From assembly GCA_907163375.1 (NCBI GenBank), contig CAJQUW010001771.1:1-64000 (forward strand): a stretch of 64,000 bases of DNA. The letters run 5' to 3'. Numbering within the stretch: the first letter of the stretch is position 1; every line of letters begins with the position of its first letter. Under the pieces are notes generated by a model. The model saw only the letters and a list, made by a program, of their open reading frames with translations, made no database searches and was not told the DNA's origin. The position numbers and the translations under genes were made by a program. Source of the DNA: Prostheceraeus crozeri. Its lineage: Eukaryota > Platyhelminthes > Polycladida > Euryleptidae. Shown here piece after piece: positions 31,693 to 41,200 of the stretch.

Positions 31693-32223
31693 TTATAAAT
31701 CAATGGTTTGAAAGAGATAAAATAGATACAGCTGGTAACTATCATACAGCGAGCAATGATAACCATGCAGGACTTTGGCAGTGTTGAGGTAAGGAGGAAA
31801 GAAGCATTGGTTATGAACGTAGCTACTACAACGAACAGACAAAATAGGAACAGACAAATCCTTAAAACGTTTCGTGACTTCATGATAATGTTGATTCACT
31901 CTACTATCCCAAGGCGGGAGCAAAATGTCATCAATGATTAGATTGGGAAATACTTTCCTCTCCTTACCAGGATTATTACAAAAGATGCGTATAACATTGG
32001 AAGCAGCTAACCATCGTTTAAAGTCAATAAGAAGAGCACTCTCACAAGAAAAGCCATAGTCTTGCAAATATTTCAGATTAAGTCCATGAATGTGTTTTCT
32101 CGCCCATTGATCAACATTGGGATTGCAGTTGGCATGTTGATGATAGACACTGACAATCTGATGTGTCCAATTGTTCATAGCAATAGCACTGAGCTCCTGT
32201 ACAGGTTCACCCTCACAATCCAT
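31693..32223 (-). CDS. DEDDh/Maelstrom-like nuclease-fold protein (outer Polinton)
   Basis: 176 codons. The first residues MDCEGEPVQELSAI fit the DxE motif I of DEDDh exonucleases such as ERI1 and TREX. The end YHCSLYDSYQL fits motif III, a His followed five residues later by Asp. Between them NNPGKE, W-D-x-R and a C-x4-H pair (SVRCSSYVHN) appear. A Glu, Cys, His, Cys set in that order is the mark of the Maelstrom domain, an RNase-H-fold relative acting in the piRNA pathway. A 3'-5' exonuclease or a silencing-pathway mimic are both possible. The family call is from motif pattern alone. Confidence 0.5.
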   Translation of the reverse strand: MDCEGEPVQELSAIAMNNWTHQIVSVYHQHANCNPNVDQWARKHIHGLNLKYLQDYGFSCESALLIDFKRWLAASNVIRIFCNNPGKERKVFPNLIIDDILLPPWDSRVNQHYHEVTKRFKDLSVPILSVRCSSYVHNQCFFPPYLNTAKVLHGYHCSLYDSYQLYLFYLFQTIDL

Positions 32224-32275
32224 AAAAATGATGATAGAAGCCTAAAACGGAAATTTACACATCTAAGGAAACGTT

Positions 32276-32524
32276 CTATAACATATTACAAAATGAAGAA
32301 TTACATCGATGCTTTTCACGACAAAATACACAAATGATATGATGGCAACGAAGAAGTAAAATGTATCTAATAAGACCACGTCTACGACACTCAAAGCACA
32401 TAAGCGAATTGTCATAGGGTAGAGTTAGGAAAGGACTAGTAATTCTCCTTCCTTGATTTGCGTTTTGATGCAGCATTCTTCTCCGACTTGCGCTTCGTAC
32501 CACTGCTGTTAAGGATCTGATCAA
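32276..32524 (-). CDS. Second RING-like small protein (outer Polinton)
   Basis: Up to 82 codons. The C-terminal half reads CFECRRRGLIRYILLLRCHH, then C-x2-C, then two more Cys, the spacing C-x2-C...C-H-x3-C-x2-C...C-x4-C of a small RING-type fold. The N-terminal part overlaps the neighbouring gene in another frame, so the true start is unclear. It is similar in plan, not clearly in sequence, to the gene at 30873-31202. Confidence 0.4.
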   Translation of the reverse strand: MIRSLTAVVRSASRRRMLHQNANQGRRITSPFLTLPYDNSLMCFECRRRGLIRYILLLRCHHIICVFCREKHRCNSSFCNML

Positions 32525-33211
32525 TTATGTCATCCACGTTGGGTGGTTTTGGAATATATAGGATGGATTCCATATGCATGGAGAGAGAGGCTATTTTATT
32601 ATCCTTATGCCGACCATAATATAGCCCATTCACTTTGAAAAGGATATCCCAAGTACCTTCTCCGAGCTCGTCGCATGTGATGGATGTTGAATGATCTCCC
32701 TCCATCTTATAGTAAGTGCACCAATGTGATACCGGTAGGCAAATGTGATTACCATCTCAAATCTTTCTATAGGGAGTATCCTTGTCATCTCTCGCCTTCC
32801 ACTCTTGAGCAAGAGGAGTAGGAATGTCCATATTTAATGTCACGTACTCCTCAATAATATCAAGTTGGTGGCGAATGTACGGACTCACGGGGATCAGTAT
32901 GTAGTCCCCATACTGATTGTGCATTATCTTGACATCCGTGGAAGGGAGCATTCCCGTTTGGAGTACTACGCTATGATCGTCATAACGCAAGACTTGTTTA
33001 AATTTACGCTGTAGCGGTGTAGGATTATGTACCTTGGTTGTTTCTTCCACTGGCCTCAGTTGTAGATGATCTGATCGTAGCGGACCTTGTAACGTTTGAC
33101 CGCCATTTTGTCCTACTAGTGCAGCAGATGGAGTAGATGCCTGAAAATGAAAAAAGATTGTATTAAGTTTACGTTCAAGGGAGGAGAGGGAGGAAAGTAG
33201 CGACTTACCAT
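32436..33211 (-). pseudogene. Right-end gene with start codon split from body by a short intron, broken
   Basis: A minus-strand TATA box (33313-33324) leads to ATG at 33211-33209, at once followed by GTAAGTCG. A 68-bp intron ends in TTTTCAG at 33141 and the frame resumes with a Ser/Ala/Gln-rich segment. The body has a beta-rich middle (RYDDHSVVLQTGMLP, IMHNQYGDYILIPVSP) and a later part with DELGEGTWDILFKVNG and a basic tail, which could suit a single-strand-binding fold, but no family is recognised. About one or two breaks. Confidence 0.45.
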
Positions 33212-33312
33212 TTTAGTTGGATAATAGAATAGGGAACTAGAGAGAGAGAGAAAATGTGCGTCTGTCACTCGTGTGATTCAACGATGGAATGATTCTCACT
33301 GTGGAAGGCTCG

Positions 33313-33324
33313 CTATTTATATAG
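33313..33324 (-). promoter_or_regulatory. TATA box of the right-end minus-strand gene
   Basis: CTATATAAATAG on the minus strand lies about 100 bases ahead of the split ATG, with pyrimidine-rich sequence (TTTCTCTCTCTC) in the presumed leader. Confidence 0.6.
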
Positions 33325-33430
33325 AAATGCTTCATTCTCATTGGATGATGATCCTCATTGGACAATAACATCAAGCTGATTCCAAATCTGGCCTCCTTTT
33401 ACCAATTCGAGCCTTCATTCGCCCGCTGGA

Positions 33431-33906
33431 GCTGTTTCTTGGGTAATTCTAACTCTGTCGTTTTTCGTCAATCTCCCAAAATCTTAAATGACGTCTCACA
33501 TCTAAACGAAGACAGATATGAACAAGCCGTTTCTTTCACTGAATTTGTCTCACTCTTAGCTTTCAAACGAGCTATTGCACGACTTTCTACGATCTCTAGA
33601 ACCAAAGTTGAAAGATCGGTGCCGGGGGGGGGGGACGTCAGCGAAAATTTTTCTCTCCGATTGACTTGAAACTCACCATAGCGATGCAGAATTTCACGCT
33701 GAATCCGAATCTGGCGTCCGTTTTCCCATCCGATGGTTCGTTTTGGCGCTACAGCCCAAAACGACCAAAATTCTAACTCTGTCGTTTTTTCGCCAATCTC
33801 CCAAATCTTAAATGGCGTCTCACATCTAAACGAAGACAGATATGAACAAGCCGTTTCTTTCAGTGAATTTGTCTCACTCTTAGCTTTCAAACGAGCTATG
33901 GCACGA
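33431..33906. repeat. Subterminal tandem repeat, two units of about 330 bp, outer Polinton
   Basis: TTCTAACTCTGTCGTTTTT and the following 115 bases occur at 33445 and again near 33771. The units end with AGCTTTCAAACGAGCTAT-GCACGAC and lead into the terminal-repeat modules. Frames read through them on both strands are not genes. Confidence 0.8.
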
Positions 33907-34245
33907 CAAAATCCGTCCACTAGAAGCCAAGATCGAAGCTAGCTGTCCAGAGGGGGGTCAGTGAAATTTGATGAAAAATGTTTTGGTGAAGGTCCCAGGT
34001 CGAAATGCCACACTTTGGAAAATTTTCAAAATTTTACCCATACAAAGCCACTCTGACACTTAGGATTTTTTCAGGTGAGCTCCGACCTAAAATCTTGTAA
34101 CAGCTCTAACTTTTGAACGGCTGGTCCGATTGACTCGCGCAAAAACGTCGTCGAGCAGTTTTTTCTCCTCTTTCAAACGAGTAGCTGTAAGACAAAATCC
34201 GTCCACTAGAACCAAAGTTAGAAGATTGCTGTCGGGGGGGGGGTC
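33907..34245. repeat. Right terminal inverted repeat of outer Polinton, inner half
   Basis: This carries the same modules as the left terminal repeat, complemented (CCAAAGTTAGAAGATTGCTG, CAGGTGAGCTCCGACCTA). The repeat is cut at 34245/51888 by the inner Polinton. The other half is 51888-52565. The right repeat has more module copies than the left. Confidence 0.9.
34240..34245. repeat. Target-site duplication, left copy, inner Polinton
   Basis: GGGGTC here and at 51882-51887, a perfect 6-bp match that sits in the G-run of the outer terminal repeat. Confidence 0.9.
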
Positions 34246-34740
34246 AGTAATGGGCAAAAGACCGTTCCAGGACACCATAAAATTCAAAAAAAATAGTATC
34301 TTTAAAAACTACATAAATTCATGAATTTGAACCTTTTTTCAGGTTATTAAGACCTAAATACATGAATTTAGTCCATTCAAAGAGTACCATTTTTTCAAAA
34401 AATGGCATTCTTAAAAACGACATAAATTCATGAATTTGAACCCTTTTTCAGGTTATGAAGACATAAATTTGGGCGTTTTTAAAAATACCCAATTTTTTAA
34501 ATTTTTCAAAATCTCAAATTTGAGAATTACAATTTTCACCCCCAAAATCATGACCGTTCCAGGACACCGAAAATCATAAAAGTTGAGAATCTCAAAATTT
34601 GAGAATTGCAATTTTTACCTTGAAAATCATGACCGTTCCAGGACACCGAAAATCATAAAAGTTAAGAATCCCAAATTCATGAATTTTATCCATCTTTCAG
34701 GTTTTTAAAATATATCATGTGACTAATAATATTTCTTTAA
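34246..34740. repeat. Left terminal inverted repeat, inner Polinton
   Basis: 495 bp, matching 51377-51881 in reverse. It contains internal repeats: GACCGTTCCAGGACACCG three times in total, and a block with CATAAATTCATGAATTTGAA twice. The first gene's ATG (34743) begins two bases after the repeat ends. A related scrap lies at 58057. Confidence 0.95.
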
Positions 34741-34742
34741 AA

Positions 34743-35366
34743 ATGGAAGAAACAAAAGTGGAAGAAACCGCAAGAATATATCCTTCGTTATCTCAGTTAA
34801 AAATAAGTGAATTGAATAAAGAAAAACACAAAGATAGAGTACGTTATATGAAAGATAAGGAATCTCAATTATTATTAAGATTAGAGCATTATAAAAAATT
34901 AAGAAAGAGATGGACTAAAGTTAAGAATGTAACACAAGGAATTGGCATATTCTTAACAATAAGTTTAGGTGCTTTAACAATTGTTATATCTTCAGGTGTT
35001 TTAGTAATTCCTGTTGTTGCTACAGCTTTAACAGGTACGGGTGTTTTTGCAACTTCACTTGTTACAATGTTAGATAAATCTTTAATAACTAAGAAACGAA
35101 AATCATTAAAAACTAAGCATTTACATATTAAAGAAGTCTATGACAAATTGCATTACTACTTTCAAAGAGTATGTGATGATAATGTTATTACGTTAGATGA
35201 GATTGAAAAATTTGATCAAATAGCTAATGAAGTAAATCAAATATCCTTTCAATTACAGTCCGAAAAAGTTGATGATAAGAATAAACAGGATGGCAAAATT
35301 TCTAGTGATGGTAAAACTTTTACTGATGGTAAAATTTCTAATGAAGAAAATGATAAAATTTTTTAG
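34743..35366 (+). CDS. Membrane protein with coiled coils (inner Polinton)
   Basis: 207 codons from the ATG at 34743. A charged helical N-terminus is followed by two hydrophobic stretches at about residues 70-115 (IGIFLTISLGALTIVISSGV and LVIPVVATALTGTGVFATSL). These probably form a membrane hairpin, followed by a helical Lys-rich region. The C-terminus has three short direct repeats of the type GKISSDGKTFTDGKIS. Unknown family. Such hairpin proteins are often scaffold or entry factors, which is a guess. Confidence 0.55.
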   Translation: MEETKVEETARIYPSLSQLKISELNKEKHKDRVRYMKDKESQLLLRLEHYKKLRKRWTKVKNVTQGIGIFLTISLGALTIVISSGVLVIPVVATALTGTGVFATSLVTMLDKSLITKKRKSLKTKHLHIKEVYDKLHYYFQRVCDDNVITLDEIEKFDQIANEVNQISFQLQSEKVDDKNKQDGKISSDGKTFTDGKISNEENDKIF

Positions 35367-35543
35367 AAGAGCTAAAAACTTTAAGCGAAAATTTAAGCAA
35401 AACTTTATTAAACAAAACTTAAAACGAGAAACCTTTAAACGAAAAGATGTCAGACAACAAAGCAATAAAAAAATAATTTGTTCAGTAAAATGTTTTTGTT
35501 GTATTCCAATGTTACCACAAAATTCAAATATTATATTTTAAAA

Positions 35544-36366
35544 ATGGATAAAATTAGAGCTGATAATTTTAAAAGAATAAAACAATTAGAAGAGTTAATA
35601 AAACAAAGAAATATTATGAAAGAAAATCATCTTCAACATAGAATGATAAAAGCTGGTATTCAATCTGATATGTTTGAAAAAAATGCAGCAAACCGAGCAA
35701 GGAAAAACTGATTTTGAAAAAACTATGAAACCATTTAAAACTCTTGAAAAAGAACTTACAAATAATGATAAACAAATTGATATAACAGATCCAGAGCACA
35801 AAACTATATTAGATGACTATGGATTACTAGAATCAAACATTAATAAGAAATTACCAAAATCTATGCAATTTGAACATTCTATTTCATTTATAGATGGAAA
35901 AACAATACCTAGATTTTATCTCGCACAAAAAGAAATATTTCCACAACCTTTTCGAGGTTTAATTTTTTCACCAGATAAATATCCTTTTAATTTAGATAGA
36001 AGTTTTGTTGATCTTTTAAGAGGAGCAGATTTAAATAATTATTCTGTAGAAGATCTCATAAAATATAAAGCTATGTTAGATAGAGTTGGTGCAGTAAAAT
36101 CTCTTAGACGTTATAAACAATTAGAAAATTTATTATCAACGGGAGTTAAAGTAGGAATAGGTTTATCTGAAAAACAGAAAACAGAAAAAACTGTATTCTT
36201 ACCAGATGATCCACAAGAATTACTAAATAGATTAAATATTTTAATATCGGCAATAAAAGAAGGACATAATTCTAGTTTCAATGAAATTCATGCTATATTG
36301 AAAAGACTGTTAGAAAAGAAGATTCTAAATGAAGAGGATTATAAAAGTATAACCGGACATCTCTGA
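35544..36366 (+). pseudogene. Conserved Polinton protein of unknown role, broken
   Basis: A helical Lys/Glu-rich beginning (MDKIRADNFKRIKQLEELIK) leads into a segment with HKTILDDYGLLESN, then FRGLIFSPDKYPFN and LLRGADLNNYSVEDLIKYK, and ends with LLNRLNILISAIKEGHNS and a helical tail. The layout parallels the outer element's 29141-29834 gene. Broken, with about one break. Its 3' end runs straight into a hairpin repeat (36355-36390). Confidence 0.5.
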
Positions 36367-36390
36367 TGTCTTAAAGGGCTTCGCCCGTAG
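36355..36390. repeat. GC-rich double-hairpin repeat
   Basis: GACATCTCTGATGTC followed by GGGCTTCGCCC, two small hairpins in tandem. The same pair, in reverse order and strand, occurs at 40808, 42365 and 42438. Here it overlaps the end of a gene. Confidence 0.8.
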
Positions 36391-36454
36391 CTGAAATATG
36401 TTGTTGTTTTTCATTTTTTATAAAAAAATATTTATTCAAAATTTTAACTAAAAA

Positions 36455-37243
36455 ATGTGTTCAGCAGATTTAGACAAAATTAATAATCATTTAGAAAATT
36501 TGACAGAGATTTTGGGTTCATCAAAATTTAGTACGACGTTAAAAATTATAACAACTACTTCATCACACACTTGTAATTTAGAACCCATTCTACATTTAGA
36601 ACAGAATAAAAATTATCAAATTGCATTGACTAGTTTCTCCACATTTAACACTATTCAAAATGTTATAAAAGATGTGAATGATCAATTTAGATATTCTACT
36701 GATAAAGGCAAAACATGGAAAATACTAACTTTTCTTCCTGGTTCTTACGAAGTTGAATCAATATCAAATGAAATTAAGAGACATTTAGGTATACCATTTA
36801 AAGATAAGAAACAATTACATTTTGCAGTTGAACCGGCATTTAATAAATTTTCTCTTACTTTAGACGAAAATCATCAAGTTGATTTTAATCATGATAGATC
36901 ATTGTCAAAGCTATTAGGATTTAATAAACAAACCTATAGTCAAGGTTATCATTTAGGTGAGAAGATTCCAAAAATAACTGAAATAAATTCAATTGTTGTA
37001 CATTGTGACATTATTGAAGGAGGATATATAAATGGTAAATTGTCAAATTTAATATTCAGTTTTCCAGCTTTTACTGTACCCATTGGTTATAGATTAAATG
37101 TATTTCCCCAAACATTAATATATTTCCCTATTACAAGAAAAACTATTAACAACATTAACATTAGAATCACTGATGAAAAAGGACAAGAAATAAATTTTGG
37201 AGGCGAAGAGATTATGATAGATCTTTTGGTTCGAGAGGTATAA
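36455..37243 (+). CDS. Conserved Polinton structural-type protein, LGF module (inner)
   Basis: 262 codons, open. It begins helical, then has NLEPILHLEQNKNYQIALTS, LSKLLGFNKQTYS, SIVVHCDIIEGGYINGK and a C-terminal beta module (TINNINIRITDEKGQEINF, then EEIMIDLLVRE). This is the counterpart of the outer gene at 23276-23839 and of similar genes in many Polintons. Probably a virion surface or vertex part, exact role unknown. Confidence 0.6.
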   Translation: MCSADLDKINNHLENLTEILGSSKFSTTLKIITTTSSHTCNLEPILHLEQNKNYQIALTSFSTFNTIQNVIKDVNDQFRYSTDKGKTWKILTFLPGSYEVESISNEIKRHLGIPFKDKKQLHFAVEPAFNKFSLTLDENHQVDFNHDRSLSKLLGFNKQTYSQGYHLGEKIPKITEINSIVVHCDIIEGGYINGKLSNLIFSFPAFTVPIGYRLNVFPQTLIYFPITRKTINNINIRITDEKGQEINFGGEEIMIDLLVREV

Positions 37244-37292
37244 ACTCCCGTTCGGAAGGTATAAACTCCCGTTCGAGAGGTATAAACTCCCA
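37229..37292. repeat. Triplicated 20-bp repeat
   Basis: GAGGTATAAACTCCCGTTCG occurs three times with small differences, and each unit can fold (GAGGTATAAACTCC). It starts within the last codons of the preceding gene, so it lies over the stop. It is a variant of the hairpin repeats found elsewhere in this element. Confidence 0.75.
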
Positions 37293-37360
37293 CGCGAAGC
37301 TAGAGAAGTTTAATTTTCTTCTTCTTCCTTAAAAATAAAAATAAATTTTTTTATTAAAGA

Positions 37361-38128
37361 ATGAGTGAAGTACTACCATCAAATTAAAAAAAACTCAAAT
37401 TTAATCATCATCCAAATTTATCTAATAAAGTTTTGTCAGTTATTTGTGGAAGATCGGGTTGTGGAAAAACATATCTATTATTTAAAATTCTAACGACTCC
37501 AAATTTTTTGGATTATAACAATCTTATAATTTATACAACAACAGCAGAACAACTCGTCTATCAATTTTTAAAATATGGATTTGAAAATAATCTTAAAAAA
37601 ACAGCAATTGCTTCATTATTCAAAGAATATGAAAAATCTGAAGATGAAGAAGAAATAAATTCGTGGTGTGAAGAAGCAGCAAAGAATAATCAGTTAGTAG
37701 AATCCAATAAAAATAAGCATATAAAGATACAATTAATAGATGATAGTGGTAATATGCAAGATCCTAGTAAACTAGATAAAACAATGAAACATTGTGTAAT
37801 TTTTGATGATTGTGTTAATGACAGAAATCAGTCAGTTCAGAGAAATTATTTCACAAGAGGTAGACATAATAACTGTAGTGTTTTTTATTTAACACAAAGT
37901 ATGTATTCATTAGACGGAAGTGTTATTAGAAAGAATGCATATATATTTATACTATTTGAAATAAATGCAAGAAACTTAAGTGATTTGTTAACAGATTTAT
38001 GCGTAAGAAATAAAGATGAATTTAAACAATCGTGTAACAATGCTTAGTTAAAAGATTATGGCTTCATTACAATTAATATTGATAAAAAAATTCATGATAG
38101 AGTTATCGAGCAATTGTTCTCTGACTGA
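37361..38128 (+). pseudogene. ATP: Packaging ATPase, inner Polinton, broken
   Basis: Walker A is SGCGKTYLLF in VICGRSGCGKT, and Walker B is HCVIFDDCVND, followed by RNYFTRGRHNNCSVFYLTQS, the sensor region of A32/FtsK-like packaging ATPases. It carries an extra acidic insert (EYEKSEDEEEINSWC) between the Walker motifs that the outer copy lacks. Broken, with about two breaks. It converges with the polymerase gene. Confidence 0.8.
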
Positions 38129-38245
38129 AAGTCGATAGAACATTTGTTTACCGAGTGATAAAAAAATATACAAATATAGTGTTATAATATTTTATTTTTT
38201 TATTTTATATTTATATCAAATTTGTCTATCTTAGAAATTAGAAAA

Positions 38246-41200
38246 TTAAAAAGGTGAAGTAGTTATTCCATCAGGTAAAATTTTTCTTTTATCATCAAAT
38301 GGATCTAATGCTAATTTATGTTCCTCTTTTAAATACATTTTATGTTTCTTTGAATTAAGTCTATAATTACATGCTGTTTTTATTTCATTATTAAATAATG
38401 CATTTTTATAATCTTGAAATGTTATTTGATTAGCCACTGATGCCTTTGAAATTACTTTTAATGTTTTATGTGTTTTAATATTATTAGTTGTATCATAACA
38501 GTAACATTTAGATTTTAAAAATATAGCTTCTGTTATGAAATCTTCATTTCCTTCTGATTCATCTTTTACTTTACATAAATCAGAAGGATGAATGATATCT
38601 TTTATTTTATCTATTTCTTTAACAAGTGTAGAATTATACGGTATTGTTAATTCTAAGAAAACGGAATCGGTATCTGTAAAGTGTAATTTATAGTTTTTGC
38701 CATAAGCAGGTGCTAAATAATCATATATAAATCTATACATAAATAGTTTAGCTAATTCTAATATAGTGAATCCAATAAAATTAAACTTATCATGTTTTAC
38801 GCTAATTCGACGTAAATGTACAGCACATAGTTCATCACTAAATCTAGTAGTTCTTTTATATGTAGGTTTCCTTGTTAAATTTTGAAACCTATCTTTATCA
38901 TAAACTATTTCAATATTTTGTCTATTACGCACATTTTCTAAAGTCTTACCATAAAATGCATTATTCATTAATTTGAAGAACACGTTTCCAAAATCATCTT
39001 TATTTCTTTTAGCTATTTTACGTTTTTCAATATTGAACTCTATATAATCTTTTAACCACCTAGATTTTCTATACAGTAGTTTCCGGTGAATTTTTGTGAG
39101 AATCATTCCATGATCTAAATACCAATCTAGCATTCTTCCTCCAACAACATACTTTCCTTTATTGCTTTGTGTTAACATAAGTTTTTTTGTTGGTCTGTAT
39201 TTCTTAGGAATTATAGATTTTTGATAATCTGAAAAATCTTCTATATTGGGAATTTTGTTTTCGGGACAGAAAGGAAAATATTTTGTTTTATCTTTTATTT
39301 CATCAGGATATACTAAATCAACTTCATATATATAACCATGATTATAATTTCCATCATATGTTTTTTGATAATCTAGAATATTACACCATTCCATCTCACC
39401 TGTTGGTAATTCTTGTATCATGCAAGAAGAATATAAGCTATTAAAATCATAATATAACAAATAGTTTTCTCTCATGAATTCATCAATTGCATTTTCACGT
39501 TCTACTCCTTCTCGTTTCGTTCGAAAAATTTCTAATATTTTTTCTTTTTCTTCTGGAGATAAAGGTTTCATTATTCCATATTCTTGTGGATTTACTTTCT
39601 TATTATAACATTTAACATATCTATTACCTAAAACTGATGAAACACCACCTCTAATTCCAGATTCAAAAAATAATAATTTATCATATGTATTTTCTTTATA
39701 ATGTTTAAGTTTAACGGACTTTGTCCTAGAGCCATCGGCTTGAACACCAGTATGTTTTAATCCTGCTAACCATGTTAAACCTGGTGTAGAATAACAATAA
39801 CATGGATCTATTCCGTAATATTCTAAACACATATCACGAAAGTTTTCAAAAAGATCAGCAAGGATTAATACATCTATCTGAAGATATTTCATTGTATAAT
39901 CATACATTGTTTTACAATTTAACTCTCTCCAATTTTTTTCAGCTTCTGCATAGTCTTCTTCAGATAATTGTGATTGTTTTAATGTTGATGTAAATTTATT
40001 TATTGGAGGAAGTTGTTTTTCTTCCATAATTTTATTCACAGAATTAAAATCAGTCTTCGACTGTGAACCACAGGTTTTATCTCCAGTTATGTACTCATAC
40101 GGAAATATGCCTTTTAAAGGTTTTAAATTATATTTATTTAATATTTTACATTGTTCAGGTTTCAAAGTTTTTCCCATAACATCTAATGAATAAGGAGTAA
40201 AAAATCTAAATGCATCTAAAATTCTAATACAACCTAATTGCATTGAAAAATATTCTTCTTCTGTTTTACATAGTACATTTATTTGGTGTTGTTGTAATTT
40301 TTCAGATGAAAATAAATCTTTCATTACTAGATGGAAATCATATTTAGAACCATTGTAGAAATATAAAGGAACAAAGTTATATTTAAATTTATTAGCATTA
40401 AGATTACAAGAATTATGTGCTGCACCTCTATATAATCCATTTAGATGATCATGATCTTTTACCTTATCAAGATATCTACCTCTGCCATTTTTATAATTTT
40501 TTGTAAATTCTTTTCCACAGTAATAACAATTTGTTTCATTAACAAAATTAATTTTTTCTTCATCCGTTAATGGCATCATTGGTATATTTGTTTCAAGCAA
40601 TTGTGAAAAACGTCCTTGTAATTCTTCTACTGTCTTTGTAAACATTTCTGAACTATCTTCACCATAGTATTGATAATATTCTGATTTAAATAATTCAGGA
40701 TAATTTGAATGAATGTACATTCCCCAACATAATGGTTTTTGTTCAAATAAATATTTTTCTTTACTTTGTTCAGATGCACTTTTTTCATATTTATAATTAA
40801 CAGAATCGGGCGAAGCCCTGGAAGACATCTCCGATGTCCCGTGATTTTGTGTCATGTTAACATTATATGCTTCAAAATCACAATAAATAGTAAAGGGTAT
40901 TTTATTTTTGAAATACCATTTATTGTATTCTAAATAATCATCTTTAGGAAAAGTATTTTCAACTGCTTCGTTTTGTTGACAATTCTCCAAATGTCTATTC
41001 AGTTCTTCTTTAGTTCTAAAACTTGTCATACATTGAAGACAAGGAAAATTTGTATTATCTGAAGTTTTTGTAAATATAGAAACATCTTTACACAATATAA
41101 AATGACCCTGATAATATAAAATATTCGCTTGTGCTGGTTGCTTTGTTTGTTTTATTTTTTCAAATTTATCTTGACATATTTCATGTGTTAAATCAATTTG

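Noticed and set aside
33358-33942. Open frames in the subterminal repeats, both strands
   Set aside because: They are the same repeat unit translated twice. No domain, and composition follows the repeat.
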